A stretch of 64,000 bases of DNA from Heliocidaris erythrogramma. Lineage: Eukaryota; Echinodermata; Echinoidea; Camarodonta; Echinometridae. The notes below the pieces were generated by a model. It saw only the letters and a list, made by a program, of their open reading frames with translations. It made no database searches and had not been told where the DNA came from. A program made the position numbers and the translations under genes. This document shows, piece after piece, positions 54,201 to 64,000 of the stretch (its first letter is position 1; each line of letters opens with the position of its first letter). The stretch spans positions 19,437,880 to 19,501,879 of the forward strand of contig CM046855.1 in the NCBI GenBank assembly GCA_025617745.1, in the 5' to 3' direction.

Positions 54201-57200
54201 CTATTGTAAAGGTAGGCTATTATCAATGCATATGGTACCTAATGATCCGTGTCATGCACAAAATGGCAGCCTCCATGGAAAGACGTAGCAGACAATAGGT
54301 GCATCTAGAATATCACGTGGGGTTAATTGTCCTTTAAAGGAAGGAAAAACGAACGTCAATTATAACGCTATACATAAAGGCTATACTATAGCAGGGCGCG
54401 GCAACGGGGGGTGGAGGGGGCTGCAGCCCCCCCCCCCCCCAAAAAAAAAAAGTGTAGTTACCAATATTCGAGCAACCGACATCTCATATTTGGACAGCGA
54501 ATCACTATAGCTACGTTTTACATCCTACGGAGTATAATTATTTTGATGACTATGTTGATGTGTCAAAGATTCTGCTCACTATATATAGGCCTAGGCTAGC
54601 TCTCTTCGCGTTGCTCGCGAAAGTTGATTTTTGTGCAAGAGAGATCAGCTCCCCCCCCCTGCAAAATTTGGCCCATATGCCCATCAAAAACGCAACTAGT
54701 ACTGCGAGTTCTGGAGCATTTGTAATGAATGGCAATCACTTAGCCAGCAGCTCAACATTTCCTGAACAGATCCGTTTTGGCGATAAGACCTCTCGTCAAC
54801 TTTCATGATCTCAAAAACAATAATTTGAATGTTCGAAGCTCCTGCAATACGTGTATAAATGTTCAGAATATAATCCTATATAATTATATCATATAATATT
54901 GTTGTGTATAACATCTTTTCTCCTGCTTTCTGCATTGTCTTTGTTTTTGCATAACACTTTCATAACAAAATCAAAGCAATTTCAAACAGCATCATTTCCT
55001 AAAATGTGGAGAACTTCGCTGATTTTAATAATTTTCATAAGATTTATGTGTAATTTCAAAGTCAGTTCTCTTTATGCTGTCATGACTGCATCCTGGCCTT
55101 TAATGTGCTGTTATCTATTCTCTCTAATATATCATTCTGATAGTTTGATGGGCGGTCTTCCGAATAAAATAAACTTGAAAACTTGAAACTTGAATTACTT
55201 TCAATATTTCAGTTAAGAATCATTTACCTAAACCTTATTCCAGATGCCAGCGAAAATGTATCATTTGACGCTGTTCATGTCCCCCTTTCTATTCTCTCAT
55301 GTCATCAGGGGCGGCGATCACGAGGGGACACGCCCCGCCCAGCCGCCGGAAATTTTCAAGACTGAACAATTTGTGTAGCAAACAATGAGTAAAAGGCTGC
55401 AACGCACTGTTTAGGCTCTGAAGTGCTTTAATATTCAAAATAAGAGTTTTTCGTATTGTAATATCACAGACCTACGTTTTATTTAGGTAGAGATTCCCCT
55501 GTGTTTTACAACAGACAAAGTATACTCCCTTTATAGCACATATTGCAGGGGGTAGCAATTGAGGGGGATGGAGGATTCATCTCCCTGGAATTATTAAAGG
55601 GTTTGCCCCCCCCCCCCCCCCCCCACCGGAAATTAAAAATACTCGAAATAATGAACAGAATTTACTGGGGAATCCGCCAAAATGCAAACCTTTTTCTCCC
55701 ATAACAACCCCCGGTCGTGACAAGAAATCGCTGCCCCTGCATGTCATGCTAATAGTTTGGTGAACAGCACCTCTCTATTATCAGTCAGTCATGGAATTGG
55801 ATATTTTTGACCAAACAAGGATGTCCATGCTTTCAAGATTACAAATCATTAAGAAACGTTCCGTCCTGCATTATTGTTGTTTTAGTTTTCTTTCTCTCCT
55901 CTTCCGTTTCTCCATCCCCTTTCTACAACTTTTACCTTCAACTGTCTCTTCTAATACACTTAGAATTAATTTGGGCTTATAAAATGCATCTGTTTGAAAG
56001 TTGTCCTAAAACCACTTTACATCCAGTCTCTAATTTCGGGTTTTTCTTTTTTCTTTCTTTCTTTCTTTCTTTTTGTACTGACTTTTTATTAAATTTTCGT
56101 TGCATACTTTGTCCATAAACGTTGGAATAAAACATTTAGAACGTTGGAAAACGGGCATCACTGCATTAGGCAGCACCGCGGTGTGGGTCCAGCCATGGGG
56201 AAGGTAGGGGTGGGGTGCAAGGAACTATTAAGTGGGTGAAATACAAGATACCAGCTTCAGATTAGGCAGGGTGAGGCATACGTGGCGGTGGGGGGGGGGG
56301 GGGGGGACGGCAAGAATCTCAGGCAACCATGATCTCATATTATTTTGACAGACGGATGGTATCTTTGTTGATTTGTATAGCTTCTCTCAAATATTTTAAA
56401 GACAAAATTACTATAAAGGGCTATGTATGGATATTCCCAAAATTATGTCACTTAAATAAAGTTTCAAGAGTTTATTTCGCTCGCTTATACACGCTCACAA
56501 AACTGAGAAACTGGGTTGAAATTCGGACAAGAGGCGACAGTCCCAGCGAAATTGTTCAAATAAGCCTATTATGGAGGTTTCGCTTAGGTTAAAAAATGCG
56601 AATCTCTAGTTACCAAACCTACCAAAAGCTTATAAGCTTTTGGTAAGTTTTCAATCTATATTTGTGTTTGCATAGGGAAGAATAAATATTATGTTCAGAA
56701 ATGGCCTATCACGTAAATAGACATTTCAGCCTTATCGAAAAAGATCATGCCGAAAAATTCTAAAAGAATAATAACAGAATAACAATGTCTCGACATATTT
56801 CCCCCTGTTCCTGTAAACATTTCATTTTCCGTAGTCATTATCAGTGACTATAGTGGCTATTCACAAAGCCTGCCAGAAATACAAATAGTACTCTTTTCTT
56901 GTAGGGTATGTGGTTGTTTGTATAAAAAAATTTATTTTAAATAACTGAGGGGTGGTGAATGTATTTGGAAAATTTCAAATTTGAGATGTTATGCACGCAC
57001 ACGAATATCTAACATAACCCATATACCTTGATCAACCCCAATCTTCAGAAAAGAGGTAATGAAAATAGAATGGAATGATAATGACGGATAACGACTATAA
57101 TTATAGCAGTGGCGTAGATACAGGAGACACCGTGGGGGGGGGGGTGGCACGCGCCTCTAGTTTAATGGCCCACATAAAAACACCAACAAAAAATAGGGGA

Positions 57201-60200
57201 AAAGAGGGGGAAAGGAAAGTTAATCTGTGAGTGGCTTTGAAAATGCATTTAGCTGTTTACTCCACAGAGTTATATGACTCTAACAAAGCGGTGTTTCAGA
57301 TGTATCGACTGTTTGTCATGTTTGTATAAAAGTTTGTATAAAATGCGTCTTCTCATTTGATTCAGAGAGAAAACAAACCGAACTCATACACACAGGGTGA
57401 GCATATTTAGTATTCCACCTCATATTCACAATGTAAGCTTTTTTTTATTTGGTGAGGATTGTTACGGGGACAGATAATGTGAAGGTTTCTACTTATTGAT
57501 AATGTGTCTGTTCTCGTGGTCGTTTCATCGTCATTTAGATATATTTTTTCTGTTTTCAATTACATTAGGTTTTGAATAATATGTTTTTGTGTCATTTTTG
57601 ACGCTTTCAGTTGTTACTTGTCCTTGACCATCATCAACGTCATCATCTCTTCTACTTTTATATCCCCTCCCTTTTCCGTCCTTACACTTGTTAATATGAT
57701 TATTATATTTAGATAAATGTGAATTCCTTATATTTGGTTCTAAAGTGCAGCTTAGTAAAATTGATATTAATTGCATCTCATGGTCTGGCCACACAATTTA
57801 TCTGTCACAAACTTGTCGCAATCTTGGTGTTAATGATTGACTCACATAATTATGACAATGTCTAATCAAATTTCAAATATCTGCAGATCAGTTAGGTACC
57901 AATTACGTAATATCGGTTTTATTCAGAGATATTTGTCCAAGTCTGCCACTGAAAAAATAGTGCACGCCTTAATTTCCTCCTGTCTCGACTTTGGCAATGC
58001 CCTTCTGTTCAATTTATCCCAAAATCTGTTGTCCAAGCTCCAGAAGCTTCAAAATGCTGCGGCTCGCATTGTTACTCTGTCCACCAAGCGTATCCATATC
58101 TCGCGTGTCCTAAATCATGGAATAGCCTTCCTGAAGACATCAACAAGTGTATAACATCTGATTCCTTTAAAAATCATGTAAAAACATTTCTGTTTAAATC
58201 TTAATTAATTTCTACATGCACCTTGAGCAATCCACAGAGTGGATTTGGCGCTATATAACATTTATTATTATTATTATTTAATTACGAATAATTATGAACA
58301 GTCAGGAATAATTACACATGATTACGTAATTTTGTTCAGGTGCAATCTTCTACGTTATCTCCACTTTCCTTCCATTCCTAACATTATTTCAAACCAATGT
58401 GTCGAATGATTTTCATCAAGAATAATTGAGAGTGTCATCAAATGCTCTTTTCTTAGGTTGAAGTCCGCTTCGTTAGCGACGATGCTGATTCTTCATACTA
58501 CGGTGAGTTCGTGAGCGTTGCTGATGGTATCAATCGAGTCTGGATGCGCCTTATTGCTGAGGAGGATGAACGCGTGTATGGTGGTGGATCACAGTTCTCT
58601 CATTTTAATATGCGAGGATATAACTTTCCAATTTGGATCCAAGAACAAGTAAGGTCAAAACCTGAGTGCTATTTCTGGAGGTTAAACCATTCGATATGAT
58701 TGATTGCCTACAAATATGCGCTTTCAGATTTTATCGAAAGGAAGGTTTGGATAAGCCCGTGTAAGCAAATAAACCTATAAACGTGGGCGGCGTGAGGGGG
58801 GGGGGGGGGGGGGGGGGGTGAAGAGGCCACGGGCAAAAATTCTTTAACGATTATACCGTAAGCTACTCCTTGAAAACTATTGTTTCGTTGCTATCCCATG
58901 CAGAATTTTCATTATTCCAACTTATAGGACACTATAAGGCCACATCCTTGATAGTGTTTTTTTTTAAATTCACAATAAACTGAGATCTCAGCCTCTTAAT
59001 TTCCTTCGAGATGAAAGCTGAAATCCCTTTGTATCGACTTCTTAGGAAACGAGAATCCAAGATCTCGGCACCTTCACTTCCTTGGTGACGAAAATCCAAG
59101 ATTTTTGCACCTGGACGTTCTTGGTGACGAGAATCCGAGACCTCTGCATCTTGACTTTCTTGGTGACGAGAAGCCGAGATCTCTGCATCTTGACTTCCCT
59201 AGTGACGAGAATCCGAGATCTCTGTATCTTGACTTCCTTGGGTAGGATAAGCCGAGATCTTTGCACCTTGACTTCCTTGGTGACGAGAAGCCGATATCTC
59301 TGCACCTTGACTTCCTTGATGACGAGAAGCCGAGATCTTCGCACCTTCACTTTCTTGGGGACGAAAAGTCAAGATATCGGCACCTTGATTTCCGTGGGGA
59401 CGAGAATCCGAGATCTCTGCACCTTGACTTCCCTAGTGACGAGAATCCGAGATCTCTGTATCTTGACTTCCTTGGGTAGGATAAGCCGAGATCTTTGCAC
59501 CTTGACTTCCTTGGTGTTGAGAAGTCAAGATCTCGGCACCTTGACTTCCTTGGGGGAAGAGAAGCCAGGATCTTGGCACCTTGCCTTCTTTAGAGACGAG
59601 AAGCCGAGATCTCGGTACACGGACTTCCTTGGTGACAAGAAGCCAAGATCTCGACACCTTGACTTCCTTGCGGGACGAGAAGGTGAGATCTCAACATCTT
59701 GACTTACTTTGGGACGAGAAGCCGAGATCTCGACACCTTGACTTCCTTTCGGACGAGAAGCCGATATCTCAGCACCTTGATTTCCTTGGAAAAAAAGAAG
59801 CCGAGAACTCGGCATTTTGGCTTTACTGGTAATGAGAAGCCGAGATTTCACTATCTACGGCCGGATTTCACCGAAACATAAAATGCCGATGTTCCGAATC
59901 TCGGCAACTTACTTACAAACAATACTGACACTCAGACTTGGCAACTTGACAAACTTGAGACGAGAATAAAAGAACCCGAATACTAAGATCTTGAATTTCG
60001 TCAGTTTTGTTAAATCGACGTCCTTTTGACGAGAGGATATTATCCTAGATCTAGACATCTTCTACAGTATCATTATTGTGTGAAGTTCTGTTTGTTTTTC
60101 TTTGTTTCGTTTCGTTTTGTTTTGTTGTTTTGTTGTTTTGTTTTTGTTTCTTTACTGTGGTGCTAACGTCAATCATTTGTATTTCTATGAACAGGGAGTG

Positions 60201-63200
60201 GGACGGGACAAGAATTACGAGATCACTTTCCTAGCCGACCAGCGGGACGGTGGGGGTGGCGATTACTATACCACCTACTGGGCCCAACCAACGTTCCTCT
60301 CCTCTCGCAAGTACTACGTTCACTTCGACACCACCACCTACTCTGAACTCGACTTCCGAGCTGATGACTTCCATGAGATCCAGATCTGGGGGGACTCCCC
60401 GGGCAGGTTCTACTTCTTTAGGGAAGACACCTACATGGAGCTTGTGGAGGACCTGACGGGATTCCTTGGCAGGCAACCAGTGCCTCCTGAATGGGTGTAC
60501 AGTGGCACCATCTTAGGGGTGCAAGGGGGCACCGAGCTCATGCTCGACTACATTCAGATGGCTGAGGTGAGTGAGCAGCACCCATTTTGATAATCCTTTC
60601 CTCCTTAAAATGCATGATGATGTTTACAACTCCATCAGCACTTTGTAGATACTGACATACTTTCCTATGCCATATCAATCAACTTAGAATAACCTTGGCA
60701 AAGGATGGTTTATTGAATGAATAAAGAAAGGGGTATTCAGGGCATAAACTGTGTGCCTATCATGAAACAAAGTCTTAGCTATTCTAAGTTGCTTAACTGT
60801 TAAAAAGCAAGACATTATATGATTATAATTTTCATTTCATTTTCATGTTCACTTCAGGACCATGGAATAAAAGTGAGCGGTGTTTGGATCCAGGATTGGG
60901 TTGGACGCATCACCACGTCTTTCGGGAGGCGTCTGTTCTGGAACTGGGAATGGAACCCCGAGCAGTATCCAAACCTCGATACGGTCATACCAGAACTAAA
61001 ACAACGAGGCATAAGAGTACTCGTCTACGCTAATCCAAATCTCAATAGATTAGGAAGTTTATACCAAGAGGCCGCACAAGGAGATTACCTAATCAAGAAC
61101 AGTTCTGGTGATCCTTACATAGTTGATTACGGTGAATTCTTCTGCGGGATTGTCGATTTCACGAATCCAGACGCGGCTCAATGGTACAAGGACCGTATCA
61201 TCAAACAGAATATGCTGGACTTGGGTGTCAGTGGTTGGATGGCGGATTTCGGAGAGTACCTTCCGATTGATGCAGTGTTTCACAGCGGCGCTAAGGGCAC
61301 AGATATCCACAACCAGTGGCCCGCCATTTGGGCCCAGGTAAACAGAGAAGGGGTGGAGGAAGGTGGCAAACTAGGAGATATCCTGTTCTGGATGCGTGCA
61401 GGCTACACAGGATCACAGAGGTACAGTGTTATGACGTGGGCTGGTGATCAGTTCGTCGACTATGGCCTTGCTGATGGCATTGCATCAGTGATTCCTGGCA
61501 CATTGTCCCTGGGCATGTCCGGTTACGGGATGAACCATTTCGATATCGGAGGCTACACATCTCTCTTCGACGTCACCAGGACTGAAGAACTCTTTTTACG
61601 CTATGCCGAAATGGCAGCCTTCACCACCATGATGCGCACACACGAAGGGAACAGACCCGACGAGAACTGGCAATTCTACTCCAGTTCACATACCATGTAC
61701 GAGTTCGCCCGACACACGGAGATATACGTAGCCCTCAACGACTACGTCAACAGTACCATCCGTGAGAACCACGAGCGTGGCATCCCCGTTCAGCGACCTC
61801 TCTTCCTCCATTACGAGGATGACGACAGTCTGTACAACATCCAGTACCAGTACATGTTTGGTCCCGATCTCCTTGTCGCTCCCGTGATCGAGCAGGGTCA
61901 AGAAACCTGGGAGGTTTACCTTCCTGCAGATGATTGGGTATTCCTTTGGGATGAAAGCATCACTTCGAACGGAAGCGAGACGGTTACAGTTCCTTCTCCT
62001 ATGGGCCACATACCAGTCTTCTTCAGGAGGCAATCTCAGTGGGCCGACACTTTCAGACAGCTAAGAGATATCGAGGCTGGTAAGACCTAGTTTCTAATTT
62101 CCTAATAAACTGCATTGATAGGTACTGTTTTTAACATTTCAGAAAATCTTCTCCTGTGGTTGAAATGTTCAAGAATTGCTGTTTTCAATAACGTATGGGA
62201 AGTTTTTAAGTAAAATATTTGCAAAAAATTGTTTTGTTTCCCCTGGAACCAACATGTATACTTTCTTTAAAACTCCCGTTCACCCAAATCATAAAGAAAT
62301 TGTGACAACGTTTTTCTTTTTTTTACAGTAGGTCTATGACTTTATGTTGTTCAAGTTTTCTTGTTTGTTCGATTGTTTTTGTATTTGTTTTTTGTTTTGT
62401 TCTTTTGTCTGTTTTTGGGGTTTTTTGTTTGTTTTGTTTTGTTGCTATTGTTGTTTTGTTTGTTTGTGTGTGTATGTGTGTGTGTGTTTTGTGTGTTGTT
62501 GTTGTTGTGTTGTCGTTTTTTGTTTTTTTTGTTTGTAATCTCTATAACATATTGAACTTATATTCCATTATTGGGTTTAATACATGGTCACATAGCCCAC
62601 TTACTTCTCCATAGTGAGCAGGTTGCTCAAGTAAGCTATAAAGTGGAATATTGAACATGTACTGAACAACCGTATAAAGAAGAGGGAAGGTATTTCCGGC
62701 TAGTATAGATAATACCAGTATTTTTAATATATCTATATTACTGCATTCTTACTTTATTGAATGTTTTCTTTTGTTTTAGTTAATTGTTCTTATCTCTTGC
62801 TTTAGTCTATTGCATCCAGTGGCTTATCCAAGGATTGTGGAACCCGGGGCAAACAATATAAATGCGCCCCTACATCGTACCTCATCTGATAAAAAAATAC
62901 GAACCACATGCATCCCCTTTAAATCAATGTTACAGCACTGTATACGTAAACATGGTATACAGACATGCCAACTAGTATTCCTCACCCAGTTTCGCTCCTA
63001 TTACACTTGATAAGGGGGTACCAACATCTATGGATGTCTGGAATTAATTTGGAACACAACATTACCATAATGCATCGCACCTGTCTCCTCGAACAACCTT
63101 TGGTTATCCACTCTGGGTTACAAGAACTGTTCTAAATTTTTGCCTGTGATACACAATGCCATACCCCCTTATCAACCGTAAAAGGTAAGGAATACGATTT

Positions 63201-63911
63201 TAGGTTGGCAGCACTGGGTATATGATGCACTTAACCCAGGATTGGTAGCCAAAGTTTGATGAATATACCATTCAAGGGAGGTAGAATGTTTTGCATTGTT
63301 ACCCTTCAAAAAAAAAACACGCAATTCCTTATATGCATTTCACCCTTATAGAATAAAGTCGGAAGAGACCACAGCAACTTAGCGTTTCTTTCAAAATTTG
63401 AACATTGAAAAAATTAATGCTAATCTTTTAACATCTTTCTCTTTTCGGGGATCAAAATTAACAAAAACCTCGAAATACATTCGAGGAATTTAGCAGTGTA
63501 AACGAAAGTTTGGATTTTTTTTCAAATGCTGAACCTTTAAAGATGCTACTTTATGCTACATTGGGGCGCAGAATGATATTTTTACAAGATCATGATAAAC
63601 ACTACCGAGCAAAGCACATAATCATGACAGAGTCTGAAATGGCCTGAAAATGATCGTCTTTTGTGAAATTGCATTTTCCACATTCGGAAACGTTGGTTAT
63701 TTTGATTCCATTTTGATATCATTCTACTTCTTTTTTTTTAATATCTTGCACTCCATCTTCTCTTCGTCTATACTTTCCTATTTTGTTGTCTTCCATCTAT
63801 ACAGTAACGGTCACTCCAACCGAAACCATGACGACGGCAGGAAGTTCTACTTTCATGACATCATACTCTCTTCTCGCCATCTGCCTGGTTGTGATGACGT
63901 CATTGTGGTAG
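51234..63911 (+). CDS. GH31 sulfoquinovosidase-like enzyme, copy 2, candidate GPI-anchored form
   Basis: Exons 51234-51545, 58457-58648, 60195-60566 and 60858-62079, plus a candidate last exon 63805-63911; 734 residues. Signal peptide MTVVVVVLVVSSSHA. Catalytic D422 (GWMADFGEYLP) and D489 (TWAGDQ). The YihQ-like QQRWY residues are Q278 (LGVQGGT), Q304 (IQDW), R317, W320 (SFGRRLFWNW) and Y525 (FDIGGY). Exons 2 and 3 match copy 1 in length (192 and 372 nt), showing tandem duplication. The exon 4 donor (GAGGCTG before GTAAGA) joined to the acceptor at 63,804 reads on as VTVTPTETMTTAGSSTFM then a hydrophobic SLLAICLVVMTSLW stop, the layout of a GPI-anchor signal with a likely site at AGSS. If the intron is not spliced, translation stops at 62,090 after EAGKT, and AATAAA follows at 62,104, giving a soluble form. 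Function is inferred as for copy 1; the last exon is a prediction. Confidence 0.87.
51604..53016. mobile_element. Possible TIR element with ATTCAAAT subterminal words, in intron 1
   Basis: CATTCAAATT and relatives recur at the left (about 51,636, 51,677, 51,829) and in inverted form (GAATTTGAATG, AATTGAATG) at the right (about 52,716-52,965). GGCTGGCCACACGAATTC and GAAGTTGGCCGAG are weakly matching inverted ends. A G run is at about 52,543-52,558. The borders and family are uncertain. Confidence 0.4.
53017..53682. other. Intron 1 sequence, nothing recognised
   Basis: AT-rich sequence without a supportable feature. Confidence 0.5.
53683..54338. mobile_element. Foldback MITE in intron 1, relative of 44,075-45,202
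   Basis: TTTAAAGGGAAATTAACCTC at the left and GGGGTTAATTGTCCTTTAAA at the right. Shares AAGTTATCGTCTGCTAGC and GGCTGCCATT-type words with the copy in the neighbouring gene. AAAATGGCAGCCTCCATGG at about 54,261 is the paired right arm. Confidence 0.78.
54339..55305. other. Intron sequence with a G/C-run piece and a LINE-like tail
   Basis: CAGGGCGCGGCAACGGGG followed by C and A runs (about 54,392-54,451) is a broken hAT-like MITE. AATAAAATAAACTTGAAAAC at about 55,165 resembles a retroposon tail; its inverse TTCAAGTTTATTTTATTT lies at about 52,043. Confidence 0.4.
55306..55739. mobile_element. hAT MITE with perfect 8-bp target duplication
   Basis: CAGGGGCGGCGATCACGAGG at the left and AAATCGCTGCCCCTG at the right, inverted. 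The exact direct repeat CATGTCAT flanks it (55,298-55,305 and 55,740-55,747). A long C run is at about 55,608-55,624. 434 bp, no coding capacity. Confidence 0.9.
55748..57689. other. Intron sequence with G/C-run pieces
   Basis: A G run is at about 56,291-56,306. CAGTGGCGTAGATACAGG at 57,107 is a left hAT-like end followed by a G run, without a visible right end. No gene recognised. Confidence 0.4.
57690..58278 (+). mobile_element. CR1/L2-clade LINE, 3' fragment
   Basis: Encodes KCEFLIFGSKVQLSKIDINC and TCRNLGVND, then RYQLRNIGFIQRYLSKSATE and LQNAAARIVTLSTKRIHISR, then SWNSLPEDINKCITSDSFKN. These are the RT thumb and C-terminal tail typical of CR1/L2-type LINEs. The segment between ISR and SWNSLP is shortened relative to the family. 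TGGCGCTATATAAC and a (TTA)n tail end the element at about 58,278. 5'-truncated, with stops, inside intron 1 of the GH31 gene. Confidence 0.8.
58649..59039. other. Intron 2 of the second GH31 gene, left part
   Basis: A G run is at about 58,796-58,818; otherwise unremarkable. Confidence 0.5.
59040..59850. repeat. 39-bp minisatellite, about 20 units
   Basis: Units read CTTGGTGACGAGAAGCCGAG, ATCTCTGCACCTTGACTTC with variation, including near-palindromic CCGAGATCTCGG. The unit length is a multiple of three and few units carry stops, so several overlapping frames on both strands stay open. It lies wholly in intron 2 of the second GH31 gene. Confidence 0.9.
62091..63804. other. Candidate last intron of the second GH31 gene
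   Basis: AATAAA at 62,104-62,109 follows the read-through stop by 14 bases and could end a short transcript. A G/T-rich microsatellite spans about 62,370-62,545. CCAGTGGCTTATCCAAGG at about 62,817 resembles a broken hAT-like end. A pyrimidine tract precedes the acceptor CTATACAG at 63,804. Confidence 0.5.
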
Positions 63912-64000
63912 CTATCTCTGCATTGATACAAGTTCGTCAAGGGATGATGTACATGTATATTACTTCGTAGACCATGCTGTTTACGCAGTTTTTGTGTGAT

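Noticed and set aside
59082-59702. 206-codon open frame as a repeat protein gene
   Set aside because: It is a by-product of a 39-bp array with few stops in several frames on both strands, and it lies in an intron of the GH31 gene.
59040-59850. CRISPR array
   Set aside because: Units are contiguous without unique spacers and the context is an animal gene.
42384-63911. Ordinary lysosomal or maltase-type alpha-glucosidase
   Set aside because: The family is GH31, but the barrel has the QDW...SFGRR.FW pattern and the other YihQ recognition residues, which glucosidases lack.
1-64000. Retrovirus, LTR element or Polinton
   Set aside because: No LTR pair, integrase, protease, capsid or envelope signature was recognised; the RT and RNase H segments belong to LINEs.

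Overview
The window looks like nuclear DNA of a marine deuterostome, most likely a sea urchin. This is inferred from the intron-bearing genes, the AT-rich background, the dense TAGGCCTA/CTAGTA words near the left end, recurrent ACATGTACATGTA words, and repeat types I associate with echinoid genomes. It is not proven by any single marker. The window is gene-poor and repeat-rich. No virus-derived element was recognised.

Left third (1-19,500): a complete PIF/Harbinger-type DDE transposase is split into two minus-strand exons about 6 kb apart (11,092-10,794 and 4,802-3,869). It is interleaved with a plus-strand MADF-BESS gene (visible exons 3,096-3,240, 4,862-5,021, 5,530-5,938). A DDE protein plus a SANT/MADF-type partner is the classic two-gene content of a Harbinger transposon or of a domesticated derivative. 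Around them lie many short terminal-inverted-repeat elements with long G or C runs just inside their ends. Those whose ends can be fixed carry 8-bp target duplications, so they are hAT-type MITEs. There are also degenerate LINE tails, a tRNA-derived SINE, minisatellites and perfect foldbacks.

Middle (19,500-41,700): a nest of transposons. A large inverted repeat (19,662-24,725) is interrupted by a 5'-truncated L1/Tx1-type LINE and encloses a 178-bp satellite-like array and a Tc1-like element. Next come a fragment of an I/Nimb-like LINE, a 191-bp LINE-chimeric triplication, an 888-bp tandem duplication containing foldback MITEs, a deletion-derivative Harbinger with subterminal repeats, an almost full-length but broken I/Nimb-like LINE (about 30.2-35.8 kb), and several large foldback elements.

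Right third (42,000-63,911): two tandem host genes in the same orientation encode secreted glycoside hydrolase family 31 enzymes. Each has a signal peptide, and exons 2 and 3 are identical in length between the genes (192 and 372 nt, all phase 0). Both proteins keep the two catalytic aspartates and all five residues of the QQRWY sulfonate-recognition set known from bacterial sulfoquinovosidase YihQ, at near-identical spacing. They are therefore best read as animal sulfoquinovosidases that release sulfoquinovose from algal sulfolipid. The downstream copy also has a candidate alternative last exon that looks like a GPI-anchor signal, so it may be made in secreted and surface-tethered forms. This pair is the most interesting biology in the window.
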